Shown here: piece after piece, positions 25,454 to 34,046 of the stretch
Layout of the letters: each line of letters opens with the position of its first letter
Position numbering within the stretch: position 1 is the first letter of the stretch
Assembly (NCBI GenBank): GCA_019348495.1
Contig: JAHWJI010000006.1
Coordinates: forward strand, 1-47,106
Reading direction: 5' to 3'
DNA: 47,106 bases
From: Actinomycetota bacterium
GTDB lineage: Bacteria; Actinomycetota; Acidimicrobiia; Acidimicrobiales; CADCSY01
Notes under the pieces: model-generated
What the model saw: only the letters and a program-made list of their open reading frames with translations
Told to the model about the DNA's origin: nothing
Database searches by the model: none
Program-made: the position numbers and the translations under genes

Positions 25454-27106
25454 CTACGCCTCCATGACGACGGGCACGATCATGGGCTTGCGCTTGGTGC
25501 GCTCGTTGACGAAGGCGGCCAGCGACTTGCGGACCTGGCGCTTGAGGGTGTCGAAGTCGGTGTCGTCGGCCCGCTCGATGGATTGCACCACCCGGCGGCG
25601 GGCCTCCTCCAACAGGTCCTCGGCCTCGGTGGCGTGCACCCAACCGCGGGTCACGATCTCGGGGCCGGCGATGACCTTGCCGCTCCTGACGTCGACGGTG
25701 ACGATGACCACCACCACCCCCTCCTCGGCCAGGACCTGGCGGTCGCGCAGCACGCCGTGGCCGACGTCGCCCACCACGCCGTCGACGTAGAGGTAGCCGG
25801 CCGGCACCTCACCCACCTTGGCCAGGCCGTCGTCGCTCAGCTCGACCACGTCACCGTCGGCGCACACGACGACGTCGTCCTCGCGCATGCCGACCGAGAC
25901 CCCGAGGCGGCCGTGGTGGATCATGTGGCGGTACTCGCCGTGGACGGGGATGAGCCAGGCCGGGTCGGCCACCGACAGCAGGGTCTTGAGCTCCTCGGCC
26001 TTGGCGTGGCCGGTCACGTGCACGTCGGCGATGCCCGAGTGGATGACGTCGGCACCCAGGCGGTGGAGACCGTCGATGACCTTGCCCACGCTGGTCTCGT
26101 TGCCGGGGATGGGGTGCGAGCTGAGGATGATGGTGTCGCCCGGGCCCACCTTCAGCCACTTGTTCTCGTTGGCGGCCATGCGGGACAGAGCCGACAGCGG
26201 CTCACCCTGGGAGCCGGTGGAGATGATGCAGAGCGACTCGGGCCTCACGTCCTCGATGTCGGCGATGTCGCAGACCTTGTCCTCGGGGATGCTCAGCCGG
26301 CCGAGGTCGCGGGCTAGGCGCACGTTCTTCTTCATCGACAGCCCGAGGGTGGCGATCCTGCGGCCCTCGGCGATGGCCACGTCGGCGATCTGTTGGATGC
26401 GGTGGATGTGGCTGGCGAAGCAGGCGGTGACGATGCGCTGTCCCCGGGCGCCGGCGAACAGGCTGCGCAGCGAGGTGCCGATGGAGCTCTCCGAGCGGGT
26501 GTGGCCCTCCTCCTCGGCGTTGGTGGAGTCGCTCAGCAACAGGCGGATGCCGCTGGTGGCGGCGATGGCGCCGATGCGGGCCAGGTCGGTGGTGCGCCCG
26601 TCGACCGGGGTGAGGTCGAGCTTCCAGTCGCCCGAGTGCAGGATCACGCCCTGGGGGGTGTGCCAGGCGGTGGCGAAGCCGTCGGGCACGGAGTGGGTGA
26701 CGGGGATGAACTCGACGTCGAAGGGGCCGATCCTGCGGCGCTCACCGTCCTCCACGGGGACGAGCTTGGTGCGGTGCAGGACCCCGGCCTCGTCGATGCG
26801 GTTGCGGGCGATCCCCAGGCTGAGGGCCGACCCGTAGATGGGGAACGACAGGTCGCGCAACAGGTAGGACAGGGCCCCCACGTGGTCCTCGTGGCCATGC
26901 GACAGCACGCATCCGTCCACCCGGTCGGCGTTGGCCCGCAGCCAGGTGAAGTCGGGCAGCACCAGGTCGACGCCGAGCATCTCCGCCTCGGGGAACATCA
27001 GCCCGCAGTCGAGCAGCACGATGCGCCCGTCGAGCTCGAAGCAGGCGCAGTTGCGGCCGATCTCTCCCAGCCCGCCCAGGAAGGTGATGCGTACGGGACT
27101 GGCCAT
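25454..27106 (-). CDS. rnj: Ribonuclease J
   Basis: 550 residues, normal length. Metallo-beta-lactamase/beta-CASP ribonuclease with endo- and 5' exonuclease activity in mRNA decay and rRNA maturation. FLGGLGEIGRNC opens the protein; the metal site is SHGHEDHVGAL (near 78) plus PVTHSVPDG and HSGDWKLD; beta-CASP motifs STNAEEEGHTRSE, TACFASHIHRIQQ, STGSQGEPLSALSRMA and HVTGHAKAEEL follow, and IPVHGEYRHM near 370. The C-terminal domain ends with RRRVVQSIE and KRKPMIVPVVMEA. Start is the ATG at 27106, one base after the dapA stop, so the two are cotranscribed. Confidence 0.96.
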   Translation of the reverse strand: MASPVRITFLGGLGEIGRNCACFELDGRIVLLDCGLMFPEAEMLGVDLVLPDFTWLRANADRVDGCVLSHGHEDHVGALSYLLRDLSFPIYGSALSLGIARNRIDEAGVLHRTKLVPVEDGERRRIGPFDVEFIPVTHSVPDGFATAWHTPQGVILHSGDWKLDLTPVDGRTTDLARIGAIAATSGIRLLLSDSTNAEEEGHTRSESSIGTSLRSLFAGARGQRIVTACFASHIHRIQQIADVAIAEGRRIATLGLSMKKNVRLARDLGRLSIPEDKVCDIADIEDVRPESLCIISTGSQGEPLSALSRMAANENKWLKVGPGDTIILSSHPIPGNETSVGKVIDGLHRLGADVIHSGIADVHVTGHAKAEELKTLLSVADPAWLIPVHGEYRHMIHHGRLGVSVGMREDDVVVCADGDVVELSDDGLAKVGEVPAGYLYVDGVVGDVGHGVLRDRQVLAEEGVVVVIVTVDVRSGKVIAGPEIVTRGWVHATEAEDLLEEARRRVVQSIERADDTDFDTLKRQVRKSLAAFVNERTKRKPMIVPVVMEA

Positions 27107-27107
27107 G

Positions 27108-27998
27108 TCAGGCGTCGTCTCCTTGTAGCTCGGCCTGCAGCTGGCGGGCCCGGTCCTCCAGGCCCTCGGGGGCGGGTCCCATGGGTGGGCGGCACTGGCC
27201 GACGTGGTGGCCGAGGACCCGCAGCATGGCCTTGGTGGGTACGGGGTTGGGGGCGTCGTCGCCGGTCTCGAAGGCGAAGCTGGCCAGCATGCGCTGGTTG
27301 TGCCGGCGGGCGCCGGCCACGTCACCCTTCTCGAAGGCCTGGATCATGGCGCCCATGGTGGGCCCGACCCAGTGGCTGGCCACGCTGATGACCCCCACCG
27401 CCCCCACGGCCAGCAGGGGCAGGGTGAAGCCGTCGTCGCCGCTGTAGAGCTCGAAGGAACCGGGTGCGGCCGTGACCAGGCGGGCCGACTCGGCCGGGTT
27501 GCCGGCGGCATCTTTGACCGCCACCACGTTGGCCACCTCCCGGGCCAGCGCCACCAGGGTGGCGGTGGCCACCTTGCGCCCGGTGCGGGGAGGGATGTCG
27601 TAGACCACCACGGGCAGGTCGGTGGCGCCGGCCACCGCCGAGAAGTGGGCGAAGAGGCCGGCCTGCGAGGGTCGGCTGTAGTAGGGGGTGACGACCAGCA
27701 GGCCGGCCACCCCGGTGGTGGCCGCAGCCCGGGCCAACTCGACGCTGTGGCGGGTGTCGGCGCTGCCCACGCCGGCCACCACCGGCACCGTCACCGCCTG
27801 GGCCACCGTGCGGAACAGCTCCAGCTTCTCGTCGTCGGTCAGCGTGGGGCTCTCGCCCGTGGTGCCGGCCAGCACCAGTCCGTCGCTGCCGTGGTCGCCC
27901 AGCCACCGGGCCAGGGAGACGGCGGCGTCGTAGTCGACGCCGAGGTCGTCGTCGAAGGGCGTCACCATGGCGGTGACCACCGCGCCGAAGCGGGCCAT
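27108..27998 (-). CDS. dapA: 4-hydroxy-tetrahydrodipicolinate synthase
   Basis: 296 residues, (beta/alpha)8 class I aldolase condensing pyruvate with aspartate semialdehyde, the first committed step towards diaminopimelate. AVVTAMVTPFDDDLGVDYDA opens it; LAGTTGESPTLTDDEK carries the pyruvate-binding Thr pair; VTPYYSRPSQAGLFAHF carries the catalytic Tyr; VVVYDIPPRTG and VVAVKDAAGN contain the second Tyr and the Schiff-base Lys (near 163). Its start lies two bases after the stop of the winged-helix gene; rnj follows after one base. Confidence 0.96.
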   Translation of the reverse strand: MARFGAVVTAMVTPFDDDLGVDYDAAVSLARWLGDHGSDGLVLAGTTGESPTLTDDEKLELFRTVAQAVTVPVVAGVGSADTRHSVELARAAATTGVAGLLVVTPYYSRPSQAGLFAHFSAVAGATDLPVVVYDIPPRTGRKVATATLVALAREVANVVAVKDAAGNPAESARLVTAAPGSFELYSGDDGFTLPLLAVGAVGVISVASHWVGPTMGAMIQAFEKGDVAGARRHNQRMLASFAFETGDDAPNPVPTKAMLRVLGHHVGQCRPPMGPAPEGLEDRARQLQAELQGDDA

Positions 27999-28000
27999 GG

Positions 28001-28666
28001 CTACGCGCCCCGCTCGAGGCCGAGGGTCTCCAGCAGGTCCTGGTGGAGCTCGAACCAGACGCTGTGGTAGCTGTCGAGCACCGGCCGGGTGAACCAGTCA
28101 CCCTCGCCCGCCGTGACCCGGGCCAGGGCGTGGGTCAGGCGGGACCGGTAGGGAGCGAAGCGGGCCAGGGCGCCGGCCAGGGTGTCGAGCACGGGCTGGG
28201 CCCGGCGGTGGACCTCCACCAGGCGGGCCACCACCCCGACGTCATAGGCCCGATCGGTGTGGTCGTTGGCGACTGGCGGAGCAGCGCCTTGGCCGTCGCC
28301 GTCGTCGTGGTCTTCAGCCCGGCGGAGCTGCCAGGCGGCACAGGCGGCCAACAGCTCGGGGTTGAGCTCGAGGAAGTCGCGGTAGGCGCCCTCCACCACA
28401 GCCCGGCTGCTGCTGGCCTGAAGCTCCTCGGCCACCTCGACGTCGTCGTGCTTGCGCCCCAGGGCCGTCGGCGCCCAGCCCACCAGCGCTCCGGGGCGGT
28501 GCTCGACCAGCCCGTCGACGGCCAGCCCGGTCACAATTGCCTCGACCTCGTCCTCGTCCAGGCCGGTGGCCACCGCCACGCACGGCGCCTCGGCCACGCC
28601 CTTGAGCCGCAGCGCGTGCAGCACGAGGAACCGGCGGTCGGACAGGTGGGGCATCGGCAGAGACAT
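28001..28666 (-). CDS. Winged-helix-like protein of unknown function upstream of dapA
   Basis: 221 residues. The N-terminal 70 residues look like a winged helix: RRFLVLHALRLKGVAEAPCVAVATGLDEDEVEAIVTGLAVDGLVEHR with a wing-like GWAPTALGRK. The rest is alpha-helical and ends with a conserved-looking DSYHSVWFELHQDLLETLGLER. I do not recognise a named family; DNA binding is inferred only from the N-terminal pattern. Two ATGs lie 12 bases apart inside a duplicated 12-mer. I chose the upstream one, eight bases after TAGGGT, which fits a leaderless transcript. It is the first gene of the dapA-rnj operon and might regulate it, though nothing in the sequence proves this. Confidence 0.7.
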   Translation of the reverse strand: MSLPMPHLSDRRFLVLHALRLKGVAEAPCVAVATGLDEDEVEAIVTGLAVDGLVEHRPGALVGWAPTALGRKHDDVEVAEELQASSSRAVVEGAYRDFLELNPELLAACAAWQLRRAEDHDDGDGQGAAPPVANDHTDRAYDVGVVARLVEVHRRAQPVLDTLAGALARFAPYRSRLTHALARVTAGEGDWFTRPVLDSYHSVWFELHQDLLETLGLERGA

Positions 28667-28675
28667 CGGCAGAGA
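28652..28675 (-). repeat. 12-bp tandem duplication carrying the start codon
   Basis: On the minus strand TCTCTGCCGATG occurs twice in tandem, each copy ending in an in-frame ATG (28666 and 28654). Confidence 0.8.
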
Positions 28676-28815
28676 CCCTATCCCTGCACCACGGCGGCAC
28701 ACGGAACCCCGACCGGCGCTTGCGCTACGCCGAGCTGCTCCCGTCGAGGAGCCACGACGTGGTGGCATCAAACCTTCGCGACCGGGCGTTGCGGGAGCGG
28801 GCGCACTGGCTGTAG
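28672..28815 (+). pseudogene. Possible gene remnant between wHTH gene and menC
   Basis: An open frame ending in TAG at 28813-28815 reads ...NPDRRLRYAELLPSRSHDVVASN... then LRDRALRERAHWL. It looks protein-like in composition but has no plausible start codon or ribosome-binding site and no family I recognise. It may be the C-terminal remnant of a lost gene or chance. The rest of the 173-bp gap holds only the promoter of the minus-strand winged-helix gene. Confidence 0.2.
28675..28680 (-). promoter_or_regulatory. Candidate -10 of leaderless wHTH-dapA-rnj transcript (TAGGGT)
   Basis: TAGGGT ends eight bases before the ATG at 28666 and just touches the tandem repeat. Confidence 0.5.
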
Positions 28816-28839
28816 CTCGCCTGGCTGGACACCGACTGG

Positions 28840-29937
28840 TCAACAACGATGGGCCGGGACGATCCGGGGATCTCCCACCGCCACGCGTACCCCGCCCAGG
28901 GGGCGTACGGCCATGGTGCCGTCGGGAGCGACCTCCCAGGGGTCGGTGAGGTCCTCGGCGAACCATCGCCGGCTGGCCGGGAGGTCACCCGGCAGGCACG
29001 CTCCGGGCAGGGCGGCCAGGGCCACGTTGACGGCCTTGGCCACCCCGGTGTCGAGCATGCCGCCGATCCACAGGGGGACGCCCCTGTCGAGGGCCAGGTC
29101 GTGGATGCGCAGCGCCTCGGCCACTCCGCCCACCCGTCCCGGTTTGAGGTTGACGTGGTCGACTGCGGCCAGGGCCAGGGCCGTCTCCAGGTCGGCAGCC
29201 GAGCCGATCGACTCGTCGAGGCAGACGGGGGTGGTCAGGCGACGGCGGGTCTCGGCCAGGCCGACCAGGTCGTCGGCGGCGAGGGGCTGTTCGATCTCCA
29301 CCAGGCCGAGGTGATCGAGCGCGGCCAGCGGACCGTCGAGGTCCGAACGCCCGTAGGACCCGTTGGCGTCCACGCCGAGGGCCAGGTCGGGCCAGGCGCC
29401 CCGCACCGCCCGCACCGGCTCGGCGTCCCAGCCCGGGCGCACCTTGAGCTTGACCCGCTGGTACCCGTCGGCCACCGAGGCGGCCACCTCGGCCAGCAAC
29501 TCGTCGACAGAGCCGGCGATGCCAACCGCCACCCCGCAGGCCACCCGGTCGCGCACCGCCCCGACCCACGACGCCATCGTCGACCCGGCGGTGGCCAGGC
29601 GCAGGTGGAGCACGGCCGCCTCCAGGGCGGCCGAGGCCATGGGGTGGCCGACCACGCCCGCCGGTCGACCGGCCAGGGCGGCCGGGACCAGGAAGCGCCG
29701 GAGCACCGCCTCGGCCCCGTCGATCCACTCCCCCGTGTAGCTGGGCCGGGCCAGGGCGGCGCACTCGCCCCACCCCTCCCGGCCCTCGGCGTCGACAGCC
29801 CGGGCGAGGAGGACCTCCTTGGCCGACTCGGTGCCGTGGGCGCTGACGAAGGGGTGGACCAGGGCCAGGCGGCAGCGCAGCACCTCGACGTCGACCAGCG
29901 CCACCTCGGGCAGGGGCGCCCGGGCGCCGGGGGTCAC
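28840..29937 (-). CDS. menC: o-Succinylbenzoate synthase (enolase superfamily)
   Basis: 365 residues. Dehydrates SHCHC to o-succinylbenzoate in menaquinone synthesis. The N-terminal capping domain ([21 protein letters not shown]...[10 protein letters not shown]) is followed by the barrel with catalytic Lys in VKLKVRPG, metal ligands Asp in LGVDANGSY, Glu in VEIEQPL and Asp in CLDESIGS, and the second Lys in [23 protein letters not shown] closes the site. Enolase-superfamily membership is firm; MenC versus N-acylamino-acid racemase is less certain because no other men genes lie nearby. The GTG at 29937 overlaps the HNH stop (GTGA). Confidence 0.82.
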   Translation of the reverse strand: MTPGARAPLPEVALVDVEVLRCRLALVHPFVSAHGTESAKEVLLARAVDAEGREGWGECAALARPSYTGEWIDGAEAVLRRFLVPAALAGRPAGVVGHPMASAALEAAVLHLRLATAGSTMASWVGAVRDRVACGVAVGIAGSVDELLAEVAASVADGYQRVKLKVRPGWDAEPVRAVRGAWPDLALGVDANGSYGRSDLDGPLAALDHLGLVEIEQPLAADDLVGLAETRRRLTTPVCLDESIGSAADLETALALAAVDHVNLKPGRVGGVAEALRIHDLALDRGVPLWIGGMLDTGVAKAVNVALAALPGACLPGDLPASRRWFAEDLTDPWEVAPDGTMAVRPLGGVRVAVGDPRIVPAHRC

Positions 29938-30437
29938 GCCGACAGGGCGGTCTCGAGATAGGGCTCCCAGTGGGTGGGGACGGTGCCCACGGCCACGGTG
30001 ATCCACGTGAGCTCCCGGGGCGCGGTGGGGCGCCGGTGGAGGACCATGCCGGTCTCGGCCAGCATGCGGTCGCGCTTGCGGGCGTTGCAGGGGCGACAGG
30101 CGGCCACCACGTTCTCCCACACGTGCTGGCCGCCCCGGCTGCGGGGAACGACGTGGTCGATGCTCTCGGCCGGGTTGGCGCAGTACTGGCACCGGGAGCC
30201 GTCGCGGGCGAAGACGGCCCGGCGGTTGAGCGACGCCCGCCGGCGAAAGGGCACCCGTACGAAGTACCGCAGGCGGATGACCGAAGGGACGGGCACCCGC
30301 AGGCGCTCCGAGCGCATGACCGAGCCGGTGTCGTGGAGCACCTCGGCCTTCTCGCTCAACACCAGCACCACGGCGCGCCGGACCGGTACCACACACAGCG
30401 GCTCGTAGCTCGCGTTGAGCACCAGTGCCCTGGACAC
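29934..30437 (-). CDS. HNH endonuclease-family protein
   Basis: 167 residues. Opens with [30 protein letters not shown], typical of a widespread actinobacterial HNH family. The nuclease core is [26 protein letters not shown]...[17 protein letters not shown], with two CxxC zinc knuckles and the catalytic His of DHVVPRS. Cellular role is unknown; these genes are chromosomal and not linked to a mobile element here. TAGCGT eight bases before the GTG suggests leaderless transcription. Confidence 0.88.
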   Translation of the reverse strand: MSRALVLNASYEPLCVVPVRRAVVLVLSEKAEVLHDTGSVMRSERLRVPVPSVIRLRYFVRVPFRRRASLNRRAVFARDGSRCQYCANPAESIDHVVPRSRGGQHVWENVVAACRPCNARKRDRMLAETGMVLHRRPTAPRELTWITVAVGTVPTHWEPYLETALSA

Positions 30438-30445
30438 CGACCGAG

Positions 30446-30451
30446 ACGCTA
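30446..30451 (-). promoter_or_regulatory. Candidate -10 of leaderless HNH-menC transcript (TAGCGT)
   Basis: TAGCGT ends eight bases before the GTG at 30437; no ribosome-binding site is present. Confidence 0.5.
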
Positions 30452-30497
30452 TCCGCCCCGACGCCCGTAGCGGTGACAGATCCGCCCGACCGACGGA

Positions 30498-30776
30498 TCA
30501 GCCGCCTTCCCGCCGCCGCCGCCGGCACCAACGCAGGTAGGTGACGACATCGCCCGGGTCGGGATCGCGCCCGGGGTCGCCGTAGGCCGTCTGGAGCCGG
30601 AAACGGAGGTAGGCCGGGTCGGGGCGGGGCAGCGGCGGCCAGCGCCGCCACCACCCGGTGGGCGCCAGACGCCCGACCTGGCGCAACACCGTCGGCCAGA
30701 GCCGGGGGCGGCGGGCCACAGCCAGGCCGGCAGCCAGCCACCACGCCGATGGCGACGGCCCACCGGAGGGCGTCAT
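30498..30776 (-). CDS. Small hypothetical protein (92 residues)
   Basis: 92 residues, not recognised. The N-terminal half is weakly hydrophobic and Trp-rich (WWLAAGLAVARRPRLWPTVLRQV). The C-terminal half reads PAYLRFRLQTAYGDPGRDPDPGDVVTYLRW and then a very basic tail (CRRRRREGG). The gene overlaps the ROK stop by four bases (ATGA), and its codon use is like its neighbours, which supports it as real. Probably an accessory or peripheral membrane protein; no function is proposed. Confidence 0.65.
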   Translation of the reverse strand: MTPSGGPSPSAWWLAAGLAVARRPRLWPTVLRQVGRLAPTGWWRRWPPLPRPDPAYLRFRLQTAYGDPGRDPDPGDVVTYLRWCRRRRREGG

Positions 30777-31675
30777 GGGCCCCTCATCGAAGCGGGGGCC
30801 ATGGGAGCGTCCCCCCCGAGGATGGGGTACCCGAGGCCCCGCCAGCCTACGGCACCGGCTCCGACGAGGGGCCCCCGGTCGCCCAAGCCGGCGGGGACGA
30901 TGCGGGCGCCGGCGGAGAAGTCGAGGCGGGCCCGCAGGTCGAGCTCGGCCTGGGCGGCGGCGAAGAACGGCGACCCGAAGCCCAGCGCCACCGAGCCGGC
31001 CACCACCGCCAGGCCCAGGTCGCACAGGTTGGCCACCGAGGCCACCGCCCGTCCCACCATGGTCCCGGCGTGGTGCACCACCTCGGGCGTGGCCTCCTCG
31101 GAGGGACGCCCGGTGGCCCGGCGGATGCCGGTGCCCGACGCCTCGGCCTCCAGGCACCCCTGGGCACCGCAACCACAACGGTTGCCCTCGGGGGCCACGA
31201 TCACGTGGCCGATGTGGCCGGCGTTGCCGGCGGCCCCGTCGACCAGGCGGCCGTCGAGCACCAACCCGCCGCCCACGCCGGTGGAGACGACCATGGCCAG
31301 GAAGTCCGACGTGCCGGCCGCCGCCCCCACCCACCCCTCCCCCAGGGCCAGGGCCTTGGCGTCGTTGTCGACGAAGGTGGCCAGCCCGGTGGCTTCGGCC
31401 AGCCGGCGGCGCAGGGGGAAGGCCCGCCAGGCCGGGATGTTGAGCGGCGACACCTCCTCGCCGGCCGGTGCCATGGGGCCACCCACACCCACCCCACACA
31501 CGGCCTCGTCGCCCGAGCGCACCTCTGCCACCACCGCCACCAGGCCGGCGAAGAGGGCCTCGTCGTCGTGGCCGACGGTGGGCGCCTGGCGACGCCGAAC
31601 CAGGACGCCCTCGGACGAGACCAGCCCGGCCGCAAGCTTGGTCCCACCGATGTCGACGGCCAGGGCGCTCGCCAC
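30773..31675 (-). CDS. ROK-family sugar kinase (glucokinase-like)
   Basis: 300 residues. Phosphate-binding motif ALAVDIGGTKLAAGLV at the N-terminus, FVDNDAKALALGEGWVGAA with the catalytic Asp (near 108), TGVGGGLVLDG, and the ROK zinc site GHIGHVIVAPEGNRCGCGAQGCLEA with its His and three Cys. Most likely a glucokinase acting on glucose with ATP; polyphosphate use cannot be judged. GTG at 31675 preceded by TACCCT at eight bases. Divergent from the MoxR operon. Confidence 0.9.
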   Translation of the reverse strand: MASALAVDIGGTKLAAGLVSSEGVLVRRRQAPTVGHDDEALFAGLVAVVAEVRSGDEAVCGVGVGGPMAPAGEEVSPLNIPAWRAFPLRRRLAEATGLATFVDNDAKALALGEGWVGAAAGTSDFLAMVVSTGVGGGLVLDGRLVDGAAGNAGHIGHVIVAPEGNRCGCGAQGCLEAEASGTGIRRATGRPSEEATPEVVHHAGTMVGRAVASVANLCDLGLAVVAGSVALGFGSPFFAAAQAELDLRARLDFSAGARIVPAGLGDRGPLVGAGAVGWRGLGYPILGGDAPMAPASMRGP

Positions 31676-31683
31676 CGCCCGAG

Positions 31684-31689
31684 AGGGTA
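31684..31689 (-). promoter_or_regulatory. Candidate -10 of leaderless ROK transcript (TACCCT)
   Basis: TACCCT ends eight bases before the GTG at 31675. Confidence 0.45.
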
Positions 31690-31812
31690 GTGGGAGCCGC
31701 ACCCCGCACCCGCCCGCAACCCGCCCGCCGCGACCAGGCCGATAGGCTGCGCCAGGTCCGAAAGAACCGGTTGCCGACACGTCGGCGTGCCGCGGGCAGG
31801 AAGGAGGGCCAC

Positions 31813-32787
31813 GTGGCCAGACGAGCGCCGGGAGGCCCACCCCAGGCCTTCGCCGAGACTTTCGGGGCCGTTGCCAGCAACGTCGAGCGGGTCGTGCGAG
31901 GCAAGCCCGACGTCATCGAGTTGGTGTTGCTGTGCCTGGTGGCCGAGGGCCACGTCCTCATCGAAGACGTGCCCGGCGTGGGCAAGACGAGCCTGGCCAA
32001 GGCCCTGGCCACCTCCATCGACTGCCGGTGGGGGCGCATCCAGTTCACCCCCGACCTCCTGCCCGCCGACGTGGTGGGGGGCAGCGTGTGGAACCGGGCC
32101 ACGGGAGCCTTCGACTTCCGCCCCGGGGCGGTGTTCGCCAACCTGGTGGTGGGCGACGAGATCAACCGGGCGTCGCCCAAGACGCAGTCGGCCCTGCTCG
32201 AGGCCATGGAGGAGCGCCAGGTCACCGTGGACGCCACCACCTACGCCCTGGAGCCGCCGTTCATGGTCCTGGCCACCCAGAACCCGATCGACCACGACGG
32301 GACCTACCCCCTGCCCCGCAGTCAGCTCGACCGCTTCCTCATGCGGGTGACCGTGGGCTATCCGGGTCGGGCCAGCGAGATCGAGATCCTCGACCGCAAC
32401 GACAGCGACGTCTTCGACGCCCTCGAGCCGGTGGCCACGGCCAAGGACATCATCGAGATGTCCGACATCGCCCGGGCCGTCCACGTGGCGCCGGTCCTCC
32501 AGGGTTACCTCGTGGACCTGGCCGAGACCACCCGCCGGCACCCGGCCCTCTCACTGGGCATGTCGCCGAGGGCCACGCTCGCCCTCCAGCGCGTGGCCCG
32601 GGCCCGGGCCGCGGCGAGCGGTCGGGCCTACGTCGTCCCCGACGATCTCAAGGCGCTGGCCCAGCCGGTGCTGGCACACCGGCTCTGCCTCTCCCCCGAG
32701 GCCCGGCTGCAAGGCGCCCGGGCCGGCGACATCGTCGACGACGTGCTGCGGCGCGTCCCCGTCCCCACGGCCACGCCCGGGCGCTAG
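31813..32787 (+). CDS. MoxR-family AAA+ ATPase
   Basis: 324 residues. Walker A VLIEDVPGVGKTSLAKAL, RIQFTPDLLPADVVGG, Walker B NLVVGDEINRASPKTQSALLEAMEERQV, ATQNPIDHDGTYPLPRSQLDRFLM, and the lid domain with SPRATLALQRVARARAAASGRAYVVPDDLKAL. MoxR ATPases act as chaperone-like maturation factors together with DUF58 proteins. The GTG at 31813 is preceded by AGGAGGG with five-base spacing; TAGGCT at 31743-31748 is a possible -10. First gene of the MoxR - DUF58 - transglutaminase operon. Confidence 0.93.
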   Translation: MARRAPGGPPQAFAETFGAVASNVERVVRGKPDVIELVLLCLVAEGHVLIEDVPGVGKTSLAKALATSIDCRWGRIQFTPDLLPADVVGGSVWNRATGAFDFRPGAVFANLVVGDEINRASPKTQSALLEAMEERQVTVDATTYALEPPFMVLATQNPIDHDGTYPLPRSQLDRFLMRVTVGYPGRASEIEILDRNDSDVFDALEPVATAKDIIEMSDIARAVHVAPVLQGYLVDLAETTRRHPALSLGMSPRATLALQRVARARAAASGRAYVVPDDLKALAQPVLAHRLCLSPEARLQGARAGDIVDDVLRRVPVPTATPGR

Positions 32788-32810
32788 CCGGCGCCCCCGT
32801 CGCTCCTCTC

Positions 32811-34046
32811 GTGCTCACCCGCCAAGGCGTCGTCGCAACGGCCGTCGCCGTCACCCTCGTGGTCGCCGGGCGGCTCTTCGGCATCTTCGAGCTGTTCCTG
32901 CTCGGCGCCGGCGGCGCCGCCCTGGTCGTGGTCGCCGTCGTGGCCACCGGCCTCACCCGGCTGCACCTCGACGTCTCCCGGGAGCTGCACCCCGACCGGC
33001 TGCACGCCGGTACCCCGGGGGTGGTCGAGCTGCGGGTGTCCAACCGCGGGAGTCGCCGGACCCCTCTCCTGCACCTGCGGGACGCGGTGGGCGACACGGG
33101 ACGCAACGCCAGCGTCACGCTCTCCCCGTTGCCCCCCGGTGCGGACGTGGCCGCCGCCTACTCGCTTCCCACCGCCCGCCGCGGCTGCCTGGCCGTGGGC
33201 CCCCTGGAGGTGGGCGTCGGCGATCCGTTCGGTCTGGCCGGCCTGGCCACGCCTGGGGCGCCGATGACCACGCTCACCATCTGGCCCGCACTGGAGGAGG
33301 TCCTGGCCCCCTCCTCCCTCGCCGGCCACCGCCACGACGCCGGCGACCCCTCGGGCCTCGGTGTCAGCGGCGAAGAGCTCTACGGCCTGCGGCCCTACGT
33401 CGACGGCGACGACCTGCGCCGGGTGCACTGGCGGGCCTCGGCCAAGCGCGACGAGCTGGTCGTGCGCCAGGACGAGCGACCGGCCCAGGGCCAGGTGGGC
33501 GTCGTCCTCGACGTCCGCACCGGCGTCTACGGCGGCGACACCTTCGAGCGGGCCGTGTCGGCCGCGGCCAGCGTCCTCGTCGCCAGCGCCCGCCGGGGCC
33601 TCCTGGTGCGTCTGGTGACCACGGCCGGACACGACTCCGGCTACGGCGGGGCGGGCGGGCCCGACGGGGCGGGGCGGGTCGGTCCCGGTGCCGGGAACGA
33701 CCACCTCGACGCCATCCTCGAGCACCTGGCCGTCGTCGAGGAGCGCAACTTCGGACACCTGGCCACGCTGGTGGCTGCCGTGGAGCGGCCCGGTGGCACC
33801 CAGGGCGGGGCCGTGGTGGTCGTGACCGGAACACCCCCGACCGGCAGGGCAGGTGTCTCGCCTGTGCCCCACGGCGCCGCCTCGCCCAAGACGGTCCTCG
33901 TCAGCTTCACCACCGACCCCGTGCGGGGGGACTCGACGGCGGCGGGGACCCGGTCGATCGTGGTGGACGACACCACCCCCTTCGCCTCGGCCTGGAACCG
34001 GGCGATGGCGACGTCCGCCCGGGAGACGGCAGGAGCGTCGGCATGA
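32811..34046 (+). CDS. DUF58 membrane protein (vWA-like)
   Basis: 411 residues. Two closely spaced N-terminal TM helices (VATAVAVTLVVAGRL and LFLLGAGGAALVVVAVVATG), a beta-rich region, then the DUF58 signature GVSGEELYGLRPYVDGDDLRRVHWRASAKRDELVVRQDE, with the following VGVVLDVRTGVY resembling the start of a vWA fold. GTG at 32811, 23 bp after moxR, with no strong ribosome-binding site, so probably translated from the moxR message. Partner of the MoxR ATPase in this widespread operon; the process it serves is unknown here. Confidence 0.9.
   Translation: MLTRQGVVATAVAVTLVVAGRLFGIFELFLLGAGGAALVVVAVVATGLTRLHLDVSRELHPDRLHAGTPGVVELRVSNRGSRRTPLLHLRDAVGDTGRNASVTLSPLPPGADVAAAYSLPTARRGCLAVGPLEVGVGDPFGLAGLATPGAPMTTLTIWPALEEVLAPSSLAGHRHDAGDPSGLGVSGEELYGLRPYVDGDDLRRVHWRASAKRDELVVRQDERPAQGQVGVVLDVRTGVYGGDTFERAVSAAASVLVASARRGLLVRLVTTAGHDSGYGGAGGPDGAGRVGPGAGNDHLDAILEHLAVVEERNFGHLATLVAAVERPGGTQGGAVVVVTGTPPTGRAGVSPVPHGAASPKTVLVSFTTDPVRGDSTAAGTRSIVVDDTTPFASAWNRAMATSARETAGASA

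Noticed and set aside
29934-30437. HNH protein as part of a defence or homing system
   Set aside because: It belongs to a common chromosomal actinobacterial family, is coupled to menC and has no methylase, toxin or mobile-element neighbour.
31468-31812. N-terminal extension of the MoxR frame to 31468
   Set aside because: The segment is antisense to the ROK kinase and Arg/Pro-rich; the GTG at 31813 has a strong ribosome-binding site.
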